A DNA stretch of 10,000 nt from Leptospira vanthielii serovar Holland str. Waz Holland = ATCC 700522 (GTDB lineage Bacteria; Spirochaetota; Leptospiria; Leptospirales; Leptospiraceae): NCBI RefSeq assembly GCF_000332455.1, contig NZ_AOGY02000072.1:1-10000 (forward strand). Direction: 5' to 3'. Under the pieces are notes generated by a model. It worked only from the letters and a program-made list of their open reading frames with translations, did no database searches and had not been told where the DNA came from. Shown one piece after another: positions 1-7,317 of the stretch. The position numbers and the translations under genes were made by a program. Position 1 is the first letter of the stretch. The number at the start of each line of letters is the position of its first letter.

Positions 1-819
1 ACGCCACGTATGACAAACATCGACGCCACGCTACGAACCAATATTTCGATCAAATGTTCAGGGATAGAAACAAGATTATATCCAGAATCCGAAGAGATGA
101 GTATCCATTATTTAAAAGAAGTTCTTCGCCCCATCCTTCGTTTGGCAATGAAGAAAGGAATCGGAATCAACTTAGACATGGAACAATACGATCTCAAGTC
201 GATCATTACGAAAACAGCAATGAATTTGTTTATAGAAGAAGAATTCCAATCATATCCTCACTTTGGTATCGTAGTACAATCTTATTTAAAATCTTCCAAA
301 GAGGAATTAATAACTTGGAAAGAGTATGCAAAGGCCCGAGGAGTTCCCATCACCATTCGACTTGTGAAGGGGGCTTACTTAGAATATGAACGTATTAAAG
401 CTGAAGAACGCGGTTGGGTTTCGCCTGTTTTTGATACAAAAAGGGAAACAGATATAAAATTTGAAGAGAATGTTTTATTTCTTTTGGAATCAAGTCCCTA
501 CCTTCGATCCGCATTCGGAACACATAACCTTCGTTCGCTTGCATTTATCTTATATCATACAAATCAACAATCTGTTTTTGATTTTGAGATTCAGATGTTA
601 TATGGAATGGCAGGAAAATACAAAGCCGGATTAGAATCTATGGGAATCAAAATCAGAGAATACTCTCCCATTGGATCCTTACTTCCGGGAATGGCATACT
701 TGATTCGAAGATTATTGGAGAATACCTCCAACCAAGGTTTTTTATACCAAATGAGTCTTGGAAAAAACTTAGATTCCTTAATCATCAATCCCAAAAAGGA
801 AACAAACAATGGAATTTAA
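1..819 (+). CDS. putA: Proline dehydrogenase (PutA-type PRODH barrel), 5' end outside window
   Basis: This is the FAD-dependent enzyme that oxidises proline to P5C, the first step of proline catabolism. The frame is open to the left edge, and the ATG at 10 lies inside the conserved barrel, so the true start is upstream. Numbering from that ATG, PRODH landmarks appear in order: NISIKCS (11-17), NLDMEQYD (54-61), IRLVKGAY (116-123), GTHN (170-173), YSPIG (218-222) and the substrate-binding RRLLEN (233-238). The stretch RRLLENTSNQGF resembles fused PutA proteins more than stand-alone PRODHs, which usually carry a RRxxERPxN-like version (family knowledge). The gene ends at TAA 817-819, 11 bp inside the P5C dehydrogenase gene, which is in another frame. 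Function is confident; whether it is a separate gene or half of a split putA is open. Confidence 0.92.
   Translation, partial: TPRMTNIDATLRTNISIKCSGIETRLYPESEEMSIHYLKEVLRPILRLAMKKGIGINLDMEQYDLKSIITKTAMNLFIEEEFQSYPHFGIVVQSYLKSSKEELITWKEYAKARGVPITIRLVKGAYLEYERIKAEERGWVSPVFDTKRETDIKFEENVLFLLESSPYLRSAFGTHNLRSLAFILYHTNQQSVFDFEIQMLYGMAGKYKAGLESMGIKIREYSPIGSLLPGMAYLIRRLLENTSNQGFLYQMSLGKNLDSLIINPKKETNNGI
796..800 (+). promoter_or_regulatory. Ribosome binding site of the P5C dehydrogenase gene
   Basis: AAGGA lies inside the end of the proline dehydrogenase gene, 8 bases before the ATG at 809. It supports independent or coupled initiation of the second frame rather than a simple frameshift artefact. 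Confidence 0.6.
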
Positions 820-2371
820 AAATGAAACCATTCGAGACTTTTCAATGGATACAGAAAGAAACACCTTACGTTCTGTATTAAATTCTATTAAAAAATCGAT
901 CCCATTCGAAGTTCCCATTTCTGTCGGGGGTACGGAGAAATTTTCGACAAATCGTTTTGTTCATAAAAATCCATGGTCACCAGATCTCGTTGTATCCAGG
1001 GTATCTCTAACCACTGCCAATGATTTAGAGGAAGCGATTCAAATTTCCAAAAAATATGGGAATCAATGGAAACACCGGTCCCAAGAAGATCGTTCCCATT
1101 TGTTCATCAAAGTCGCAGAAAAATTAGTGAGTAAAAAAGATTTCATTATCTCTGTGTGCATTTGGGAAACAGGGAAACATATCACGGAAGCAGAAATTGA
1201 ATTTGCGGAAGCCGTCGATTTTTGTCGTTACTATGCAGATTTCGCCCGTGATCAACTTCTACCCAAAAGTATTAACTTGTTAGGTGAAGACAATTTATAC
1301 TACTACCAACCGAAAGGAATTATCGGATGTATCTCTCCTTGGAATTTTCCCATGGCCATATTTACCGGTATGTGTGCAGGCCCTCTCGTCACAGGTAACA
1401 TTGTGCTAGCAAAACCTGCAGAAGAAACTTCTGCGACAGCTTATGAGATAACAAAATGTTTTTGGGAAGCAGGCGTACCAAAAGAAGTTTTTCATTTTTT
1501 ACCAGGGTTTGGTTCTGAAATCGGAGAAGCGATTGTGACTCACCCAGAGGTTTCCGTAATTAATTTTACTGGTTCCAGAGATGTGGGTCTTTCCATACTC
1601 AGGAAGGCTTCAATTGTTTCTCCTGGACAAAGTATGATCAAAAAACTGGTCTGTGAGTTAGGTGGAAAAAATGCAATGATTGTGGATGCAGATGCTGACA
1701 TAGACGTTGCAATCCAAGCCATCCTTTCCTCTGCCTTCGGTTTCCAAGGCCAAAAATGTAGTGCACTCTCTCGTCTTTTCGTACATAACGATTGTTACGA
1801 TAAACTAAAAGAAAGATTAATTGCTGCCATGGATGGTTTACTGATTGGTTCACCCTTAGATTTTGAAAATCGAATTGGCCCTGTGATCCACGAAGAAAGT
1901 TTTTTAAGACTTCTGAAATTACAAAAGGAGAATGAGAGTTTTTTAATCGGCAAAACAACCTTGGTCCCCAATACAGGATTTTATATTCCACCAAGTTTAT
2001 ATGAACCACCCATTTTTTCTTCTATGTGGACTTCTGAAATCTTTGGACCATTACTTTCTATGCAAAAAATTTCTAGTTTTGCGGAAGGAATCCAGTATGC
2101 CAATGACTCCGACTACGCACTTACCTGTGGAGTCATTTCTCGAAATCCAAAACATATATTGCAGGCAAAATTAGAAATAGAAGCAGGAAATTTGTACATC
2201 AACCGTGGGATTACGGGAGCCGTTGTCAAAAGACAACCGTTTGGTGGCGGGAAGCTTTCAGGAACTGGAGCTAAAGCTGGTGGACCAGAATATTTACATC
2301 TTTTTGTGGAAGGAAAAACCTATACGGAAAACACAATGCGCCAAGGTTTCTCAAGAGATACACTCCAATGA
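809..2371 (+). CDS. pruA: L-glutamate gamma-semialdehyde (P5C) dehydrogenase, aldehyde dehydrogenase family
   Basis: This NAD(P)-dependent enzyme oxidises glutamate semialdehyde (hydrolysed P5C) to glutamate, the second step after proline dehydrogenase. The 520 residues match the usual length of about 515 for PruA. Visible motifs are the N-terminal P5CDH segment NETIRDFS (5-12), SPWNFP with Asn179, FTGSRDVG (from 253), general base Glu283 in CELGGKN, nucleophile Cys317 in GQKCSALSR, EIFGP, and the PFGGGKLSGTGAKAGGP C-terminal signature. The active site is therefore complete. The start at 809 is supported by AAGGA at 796-800, eight bases upstream, and by overlap with the preceding gene, which suggests translational coupling. 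The same frame has a stop at 779-781. In many bacteria these two activities are one PutA polypeptide. Confidence 0.95.
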   Translation: MEFKNETIRDFSMDTERNTLRSVLNSIKKSIPFEVPISVGGTEKFSTNRFVHKNPWSPDLVVSRVSLTTANDLEEAIQISKKYGNQWKHRSQEDRSHLFIKVAEKLVSKKDFIISVCIWETGKHITEAEIEFAEAVDFCRYYADFARDQLLPKSINLLGEDNLYYYQPKGIIGCISPWNFPMAIFTGMCAGPLVTGNIVLAKPAEETSATAYEITKCFWEAGVPKEVFHFLPGFGSEIGEAIVTHPEVSVINFTGSRDVGLSILRKASIVSPGQSMIKKLVCELGGKNAMIVDADADIDVAIQAILSSAFGFQGQKCSALSRLFVHNDCYDKLKERLIAAMDGLLIGSPLDFENRIGPVIHEESFLRLLKLQKENESFLIGKTTLVPNTGFYIPPSLYEPPIFSSMWTSEIFGPLLSMQKISSFAEGIQYANDSDYALTCGVISRNPKHILQAKLEIEAGNLYINRGITGAVVKRQPFGGGKLSGTGAKAGGPEYLHLFVEGKTYTENTMRQGFSRDTLQ

Positions 2372-2399
2372 AAAACCCAAGGATCACGTAAGTCTCTTA

Positions 2400-3344
2400 C
2401 TACTTTTCTAAACTAGAAATTCTTTCTTGGTGGCCCGGATAGACAAACTTAGGTTTATGTGTATCTGCCAATCCTTTTAAAAAGTCCAAACTTTTCCGAT
2501 TGAGTTTGCGGTCCGTTGTAAAAGCACCCGGAGTGACCCCCTCTTTCCAGCCCCACCTAGTGTGGCAAGAATCCCCAAGTACCAAATGGCCACCTTCCAT
2601 TGAGGGAATGTAAAATGCCAAACTTCCCGGCGTATGTCCAGGTACAAATAGAACAAAAAAACTTTGGTCACCAAAAAAATCAAAAACTGATATCTCATTT
2701 TGACTCTTACCAAAATCAAATTGAACTAAATTTGGATTTTCTCCTAACAGACGATTGGTGGATCCTTGCACAAATAGGTTAATAAAATATTTGCTTGTTA
2801 CCTCACCTGGCCCAACATAAAAGGGAACAGATCTATCTATTTCATAAGCACCAAGTGTATGGTCTAAATGCAAATGAGTGAAGAATACTCCCTTTAAATC
2901 TATTTTGTTTTTGGACAAATAGGATTTGGTCGTTTCATAAATTTTTAGTTTATCAAAATGCATCTGCGATTCCACAATAGAACTAACAAGACGCCCATCC
3001 TTACCCTTAGGAAAATTTTCTCCCATTCCAGAATCGATCATAAAAGTTCCGAATTTCGGGTGTTTGACTAGGTAAAAATAGATCGAAATCGGTTCGAGCC
3101 GATCCTTTAAACCGGCAGCTTTCGCTTTAGGATCATCCAAATCCAAAAGTCCAGCAAGAGAGGCTTCCCAATCCGCCACTTTGACCGCTTGGAATTCGGC
3201 CCAAACTTTTGGTTTCGGAGAGAATGGAACGGTTTCACTAGAACGATTCGATAGATAAGGAGTTACTTTATGTGAGGTTACCTGACAGGAAATGGCCAAG
3301 ATGCAAAAGAATAAAAAATCGATTTTAATCATACGATATAACAT
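2400..3344 (-). CDS. Metallo-beta-lactamase-fold hydrolase, predicted lipoprotein
   Basis: This is a zinc-dependent hydrolase of the MBL fold (314 aa), most like the lactonase/AttM-type members; the substrate is unknown. The N-terminus is MLYR, then a hydrophobic segment (about 6-18) ending in LAISC, so Cys20 is a plausible lipidation site under the loose spirochaete lipobox. That would place the enzyme in the periplasm or outer envelope. The metal ligands are all present: HLHLDH gives His157, His159, Asp161 and His162; PGHTPGS gives His237; LGDS gives Asp258; YPGH gives His305. The start at 3344 is supported by GGAG (3355-3352) seven bases upstream. The ATG shares one base with the clpP-like stop (TAATG), so it is the third gene of a tight operon. 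A start at Met5 has no Shine-Dalgarno sequence. Fold is confident; substrate and localisation are inferred. Confidence 0.88.
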   Translation of the reverse strand: MLYRMIKIDFLFFCILAISCQVTSHKVTPYLSNRSSETVPFSPKPKVWAEFQAVKVADWEASLAGLLDLDDPKAKAAGLKDRLEPISIYFYLVKHPKFGTFMIDSGMGENFPKGKDGRLVSSIVESQMHFDKLKIYETTKSYLSKNKIDLKGVFFTHLHLDHTLGAYEIDRSVPFYVGPGEVTSKYFINLFVQGSTNRLLGENPNLVQFDFGKSQNEISVFDFFGDQSFFVLFVPGHTPGSLAFYIPSMEGGHLVLGDSCHTRWGWKEGVTPGAFTTDRKLNRKSLDFLKGLADTHKPKFVYPGHQERISSLEK

Positions 3345-3907
3345 TAAGTGACTCCAATAATCTTATCAATGATACCATAATCCAATGCCTCTTTGGCAGT
3401 AAACCATGTATCACGTTCCGTATCTTCCTTTAACTTTTCCGCTGGTTGACCTGTGGCATTAGCCATAATTTCGTTTAACAAATCTTTTTCTCTTCTAACG
3501 GATTCCGCAAATATTCGGATGTCTTCAGCAGGCCCCTTAAATTCTCCCATAACATGTGGTTGGTGAATGAGAACTTTACTATGAGGATAAGCAAAACGAA
3601 ATCCTTTGGCACCAGCAAGAAGTAAAACGGCACCAAAAGACATAGCCATTCCCAAACAAGTAGTATATACCGGATTGTGAAGGTGATTCATTACGTCCAA
3701 AATCGCCAAACCTGCATAAGTTGACCCGCCAGGAGAATGAATATAAAGTGTAATTGGTCTTGTCGGATCTATAGCTTCGAGATATAGAAATCGATCAATT
3801 AAATACCTCGCGGAATTATCGTTTACCTCACCCCAAAGAAAAACTTTTCTTTGTTCCAAGTATACATTTTCAATTTGTCCATTTGAATAAACTTGAGTTG
3901 CTTCCAA
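3344..3907 (-). CDS. clpP: ClpP-family serine peptidase (ClpP2-like), TTG start
   Basis: This is the proteolytic barrel subunit that works with Clp ATPase unfoldases in the cytoplasm. At 187 aa it is slightly short. The catalytic triad is recognisable: Ser90 in GMAMSFGA, His115 in IHQPH, and Asp166 in DTERDTWF; the Ser-His spacing of 25 matches E. coli ClpP, whereas His-Asp is two residues longer. The substrate strand YIHSPGGS (55-62) and the handle helix (about 126-160) are present. The N-terminus is unusual: only about a dozen residues precede the first conserved strand and the usual RGER axial-loop motif is missing. The start is TTG at 3907-3905, preceded by AGGAG six bases upstream; the codons before it run back to the sigma factor stop in the same frame. 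L. interrogans is known to have two ClpP types; assigning this one as ClpP2 is inference. Confidence 0.88.
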   Translation of the reverse strand: MEATQVYSNGQIENVYLEQRKVFLWGEVNDNSARYLIDRFLYLEAIDPTRPITLYIHSPGGSTYAGLAILDVMNHLHNPVYTTCLGMAMSFGAVLLLAGAKGFRFAYPHSKVLIHQPHVMGEFKGPAEDIRIFAESVRREKDLLNEIMANATGQPAEKLKEDTERDTWFTAKEALDYGIIDKIIGVT

Positions 3908-3913
3908 TTTGAT

Positions 3914-3918
3914 CTCCT
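3914..3918 (-). promoter_or_regulatory. Ribosome binding site fixing the TTG start of the ClpP gene
   Basis: AGGAG on the minus strand overlaps the TAG stop of the upstream sigma gene (3919-3917) and sits six bases before TTG at 3907. No ATG or GTG exists between that in-frame TAG and the conserved domain, so the TTG start is well supported. Confidence 0.7.
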
Positions 3919-4495
3919 ATGCCACCATCAGATTTGCTGCATTTGCCTCTGGGCGAAAAGTCTCACCAATTCCGGTTCGGAGAATTCTCTTGAGGTAGAT
4001 ATGTCTTTTTTTGATAAACGACAATGTTTTTCCTTCTGATTTGGAGATTTCAACTAAGGAATAATTTTGGTAATAATGCAGTTCGATTATTTTTTGATCA
4101 TCTGGATCTAATTTTTGGACATTCTTAAAAATGGTTTCATAACATTCTTTTTCTAAATATGAGGAATGTAATTCTACTGAATTTTGATCCATCTGCATCG
4201 GATCCACAAAAACTAAATTTTGATTTTCTTTCTTTCTCAAAATACGATCTACGTGTTTGATAAGAGCTCTTTTAAGCAAAGAAGGGAAAGCGGCTGGAGT
4301 GGTTATTTTTTCCAGGTTGCGGTAAAGATCCCAAAAAGATTCCTGGACTACGTCTTGCGAAAGATCTTCATCTTTTAGAATTTTAGAGGCAAAATTGGTG
4401 GCAAAATTAGAAAAGCGATTTTGTAAAATTGTCCAGGCCCGGAGGTCGCCAGACTTAGCTTGGTTCAAAAGTTCAATGTAGGATTTGTCATTCAT
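3917..4495 (-). CDS. ECF-type RNA polymerase sigma factor
   Basis: This 192-aa sigma-70 family factor of the ECF layout would direct core polymerase to a special promoter set. Region 2 spans about 9-90, with the core-binding helix DEDLSQDVVQESFWDLYRNL (42-61). Region 4 spans about 128-175 (LDPDDQKIIELHYYQNYSL, then a helix-turn-helix ending in KKRHIYLKRILR). A short tail of about 17 residues follows. The ATG at 4495 has only a weak Shine-Dalgarno sequence. It ends 9 bp before the ClpP start and in the same frame, so the two are almost certainly co-transcribed. No anti-sigma gene or membrane partner is adjacent; the neighbours are a peptidase and an exported lipoprotein. The ECF subgroup was not recognised. 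Confidence 0.88.
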   Translation of the reverse strand: MNDKSYIELLNQAKSGDLRAWTILQNRFSNFATNFASKILKDEDLSQDVVQESFWDLYRNLEKITTPAAFPSLLKRALIKHVDRILRKKENQNLVFVDPMQMDQNSVELHSSYLEKECYETIFKNVQKLDPDDQKIIELHYYQNYSLVEISKSEGKTLSFIKKRHIYLKRILRTGIGETFRPEANAANLMVA

Positions 4496-4560
4496 ACGCT
4501 TAAAGGTCCCGGTTTACCTCAATTTAGTTCTTAAAAAATGTATTTCTTTTGTATATTAAA

Positions 4561-5778
4561 TTAAACCATCCTCCGCAGAATCGCTGACTTATCCAATTCA
4601 GTTTTTGCGAAATCCAGTGCCTTATTATAATATATCTCTGCTTTTTCCGGTTCTAATTTTGAATGTAATTCTCCCAATAGAAAAAAATAGTATGGATTCG
4701 TTTTTAGACCTAGACCTTCCAATTCCTTTAGAGCAGCATCTCTACCCTTTGCCTTAAAAAGAGCATAAGCTCGATTTAATAAAAGTTGCGGAGAAGGTTC
4801 TAACTCCAAAAGTCCAGTATAAAGTTGGGAAATCGTCTCCCATATTTTCTCGGTTTTCTCTGTGCGGGTATGCCAGTAAGCAATAGCTGCCTCCAGATGG
4901 TATTTGGAAAACCTGGGTTCCTTACTTGACTGGAAAAAGAAATATTCTCCTTTTTTAATAAAGTCTAAATTCCAAAGTGTTCGATCTTGATCTCCATAAA
5001 GAATAATTTCACCTTCTCCATCTAACCTTGCTTCAAATCTCGAAATATGGAAACAAAGAAGGGAAAGAAGTGCATTTACTTCAGAAGTGTTAGTATCTTT
5101 ATTTTCCAGAAGAATGGAACAAAGGCGGATTGCTTCCAAACAAAAATCCTTTCTTAGTATTCTGTCTTGGGTCTGAGAATGATAACCTTCGTTAAACAAT
5201 AGATAAATGGTCCCAAGAACAGAGGAAAACCTCTCTTCCAATTCCAAAGAATTAGGAAATTCCAACGATACGTTCTTTTCTCTAAGTTTTTCCTTAGCAC
5301 GAAACAACCTCTTATTGATCGTCTCCTTATTGGTAAAAAAAGCTCTCGCAATTTCTTCGATCCCAAATCCACATAAAATTCGAAGTGATAAACCAATTTG
5401 GGACTCTAAGGGAATAGAAGGATGAGATATGGCAAAGATCATTCTGAGTTGGCTATCTCGGATATTTTCTTCTGAGAGATCTAGTTCCGGTTCGAATATA
5501 ATTATTTCTCGTTGGTAAGCGGGAAGTATTTTGTTCTGAAAAATAGACTCTCTGTGGATGAGGTTCTTCGCTTTATTCCTGGCGACTGCATACAACCAGG
5601 CCACAGGGTTCTCTGGGATTCCATTAAATCCCCAAGTTTGCGATGCAGTCAAAAAAGTTTCACTTGCGATATCCTCTGCAATTTCAATTTGATAAAATCC
5701 ATATCGTTTACAAAGGACGGATACAATCTTAGAATATTCAGTCCTAAACAAATGCGGTAAAAGATCCAAATCAGCCAT
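4561..5778 (-). CDS. ECF42-type RNA polymerase sigma factor with C-terminal TPR-like extension
   Basis: This 405-aa sigma factor is about twice the usual ECF length. Region 2 is about 8-78 (AEDIASETFLTASQTWGFNG, then NPVAWLYAVARNKA) and region 4 about 110-167 (MIFAISHPSIPLESQIGLSL, then IEEIARAF and KRLFRAKEKLRE). The extension has the marks of the DUF6596/ECF42 C-terminus: YLLFNEGYHS (192-201), GDQDRTLWN (262-270) and YHLEAAIAYWH (293-303). These are followed by TPR-like helices to the end, with EPSPQLLLNRAYAL and then a second repeat. In this group the extension is reported to be needed for activity and to replace anti-sigma control, and the genes typically sit beside DGPF/YCII proteins, as here. 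It starts 28 bp after the YCII gene; the Shine-Dalgarno sequence is weak, so coupling is possible. Confidence 0.92.
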   Translation of the reverse strand: MADLDLLPHLFRTEYSKIVSVLCKRYGFYQIEIAEDIASETFLTASQTWGFNGIPENPVAWLYAVARNKAKNLIHRESIFQNKILPAYQREIIIFEPELDLSEENIRDSQLRMIFAISHPSIPLESQIGLSLRILCGFGIEEIARAFFTNKETINKRLFRAKEKLREKNVSLEFPNSLELEERFSSVLGTIYLLFNEGYHSQTQDRILRKDFCLEAIRLCSILLENKDTNTSEVNALLSLLCFHISRFEARLDGEGEIILYGDQDRTLWNLDFIKKGEYFFFQSSKEPRFSKYHLEAAIAYWHTRTEKTEKIWETISQLYTGLLELEPSPQLLLNRAYALFKAKGRDAALKELEGLGLKTNPYYFFLLGELHSKLEPEKAEIYYNKALDFAKTELDKSAILRRMV

Positions 5779-5806
5779 TAGAGTTTATGAATATATCTGG
5801 TGATCA

Positions 5807-6163
5807 TTATTCTTCCATATGGATACCCATAACCTTTCTTACCTCTACACTATTTCCTTCTCCCATTAAGATAGGGCAGTTTTTTGCTATATTAGTAGCG
5901 TCTTCAAAGTTTTCTGCTTGAATGATGATAAAACCAGCAAGTGATTCTTTTGTTTCCACATAAGGACCGTCAGTGATGATATGATTCGCCTGAATCACCT
6001 TTCCTTCCGTAGACAGGGCCGTTCCAGACTTGAACTTCTTTTGGGCGACAATACTATTTACCCATTCCTGATACTGCTTCATATAAACCTGCAATTGTTC
6101 GGGAGAAGGCTGGGCTTCCTTTGTAAGAATATCTAGTCGCATTAATATTAAGTAATCTTCCAT
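5807..6163 (-). CDS. YCII/DGPF-family protein (ECF42 partner)
   Basis: This is a small cytoplasmic protein (118 aa) of the YCII-related family, of unknown biochemical role. The N-terminal strand is MEDYLILMRLD. The family's hallmark is present as ITDGPYVETKESLAGFIII (62-80), where the usual DGPF reads DGPY. The C-terminal part has CPIL (96-99) and the typical SVEVRKV (105-111). Genes of this family are the standard neighbours and reported targets of ECF42 sigma factors. Here it lies directly upstream of one (28 bp) and 18 bp downstream of the hydrolase gene, so the three form an operon. Only a weak GAG lies upstream of the ATG, which again suggests coupled translation. Confidence 0.9.
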   Translation of the reverse strand: MEDYLILMRLDILTKEAQPSPEQLQVYMKQYQEWVNSIVAQKKFKSGTALSTEGKVIQANHIITDGPYVETKESLAGFIIIQAENFEDATNIAKNCPILMGEGNSVEVRKVMGIHMEE

Positions 6164-6181
6164 TTTCTAACTCGCTTTCCA

Positions 6182-7168
6182 TTAATCTAAATTTCTACGA
6201 ATAAAATTGCGAACCTTTGTTTCATATTCGGCTTGATTCGCTTCCCAAACAAGTCCATGAGAACCGGAATCGGGAAACCAAACATCACTTGGACCGGGAT
6301 AGATCCTCGCAAGAGACTCCGAATGTTGATAAGAAACCACAGAGTCATTTTTGCTATGTATCAGAAATAGAGGCACAGAACTAGCAAAAGGTAAAGAGTT
6401 TTCGGGACTAGAAAGAGAGTCGAATTTTCCCCTACTCATTACGAGTCCAAACAAAATCCGAACCAACCAAGATGGTAGTCTAGCCGATTCGGGAGAATCC
6501 AAAATCAACTTTTCAAAACTGAGCATAGGATTCTCAACGATCACAGCCTTTACTCCTTTCAGAAAAGGAAGTGATACTAAAATCGAAGATCCTCCTACGG
6601 AAGATCCCATCATTAGAATATTCTTATATTTTTTGGATACATACAAATATGCCGACAAAACATCACGAGATTCACGGTTGCCGAAACTAAGGCCCGGGAC
6701 AAAACATGGCGCTTCTCCATGACAAGAGAGATCAAAACTCAGCACATCAAAACCTTGGTTTAGATAAAAAGGAATAAAGCGAGTGAGTTCTCTTCGATCA
6801 GCCCCTCCTCCGTGTATGAGTAAAATCACTCCTTTATGGAGGACAATTCCATTTGTGTGAGTGGGAACAAACCAACCAGGCAAATTATATCCGTTAAGCG
6901 AAGGAATCGTAATCTCTCGAAAATGGAATTCTTTTGTTAGGCGGATATTTCCACAAAATTTTCCCCAAACTTTTTTACCTTCGATACCACACTCCTGAAA
7001 ATCCTTATTGATCCCTTTCCATACTGGATAGAGAATCTGGTTACTGGCTGACCAGATTCCGAATGTAAAAGTACCGAGGATCAGAAATAAAATGATCAAC
7101 GAAAAATAGCCAAGACTACGCAAAATCCTATTTCCTCTGGGTGTTATGTTTAGTAATTTATTGGGCAT
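6182..7168 (-). CDS. Membrane-anchored alpha/beta hydrolase
   Basis: This serine hydrolase (328 aa from the start chosen here) has an unknown substrate; esterase or acyl-hydrolase chemistry is likely. One hydrophobic segment (about 17-40, LGYFSLIILFLILGTFTFGI) should anchor it in the inner membrane with the enzyme outside or as an uncleaved signal. The fold shows oxyanion HGGG (119-122), nucleophile elbow GSSVGG with Ser190, acid Asp275 in SKNDSVV, and His304 in GSHGL: a complete triad. An ATG two codons earlier (7174-7172) directly abuts the AAGGAG sequence with no spacer. The ATG at 7168 lies six bases after it, so 7168 is the better start. It is the first gene of the operon with the YCII protein and ECF42 sigma factor. 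A hydrolase is not a partner I know to be usual for ECF42. Confidence 0.87.
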   Translation of the reverse strand: MPNKLLNITPRGNRILRSLGYFSLIILFLILGTFTFGIWSASNQILYPVWKGINKDFQECGIEGKKVWGKFCGNIRLTKEFHFREITIPSLNGYNLPGWFVPTHTNGIVLHKGVILLIHGGGADRRELTRFIPFYLNQGFDVLSFDLSCHGEAPCFVPGLSFGNRESRDVLSAYLYVSKKYKNILMMGSSVGGSSILVSLPFLKGVKAVIVENPMLSFEKLILDSPESARLPSWLVRILFGLVMSRGKFDSLSSPENSLPFASSVPLFLIHSKNDSVVSYQHSESLARIYPGPSDVWFPDSGSHGLVWEANQAEYETKVRNFIRRNLD

Positions 7169-7174
7169 ACTCAT

Positions 7175-7180
7175 CTCCTT
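7175..7180 (-). promoter_or_regulatory. Ribosome binding site of the hydrolase operon
   Basis: AAGGAG on the minus strand is the strongest Shine-Dalgarno sequence in the window. It touches one ATG (7174) and is six bases from the next (7168). Spacing favours the second, which removes two residues from the longest reading. Confidence 0.7.
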
Positions 7181-7317
7181 TTTTAGATATCAAATGAAGA
7201 TTGAAAAACTGGACAAAGTGCGGCAAAAAAGCGAAAAGATTTGGAATAAAAATGGAGTATTTGGAAATGTAAGTGGCAGTATGAGGAAATTAGGTTATAG
7301 GGGAATTTCGGACATCC

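Noticed and set aside
1638..2009. 123-codon open frame on the minus strand
   Set aside because: It lies wholly antisense to the well-supported P5C dehydrogenase gene, has no family motifs and no ribosome site.
2388..2425. Two short AT-rich stems (GTAAG/CTTAC and TTTCTA/TAGAAA) between the convergent genes
   Set aside because: Stems of 5-6 bp without a proper T-run are too weak to call a terminator; the second lies in the coding end of the MBL gene.
6351..6722. 123-codon open frame on the plus strand
   Set aside because: Antisense shadow of the alpha/beta hydrolase; no recognisable motif.
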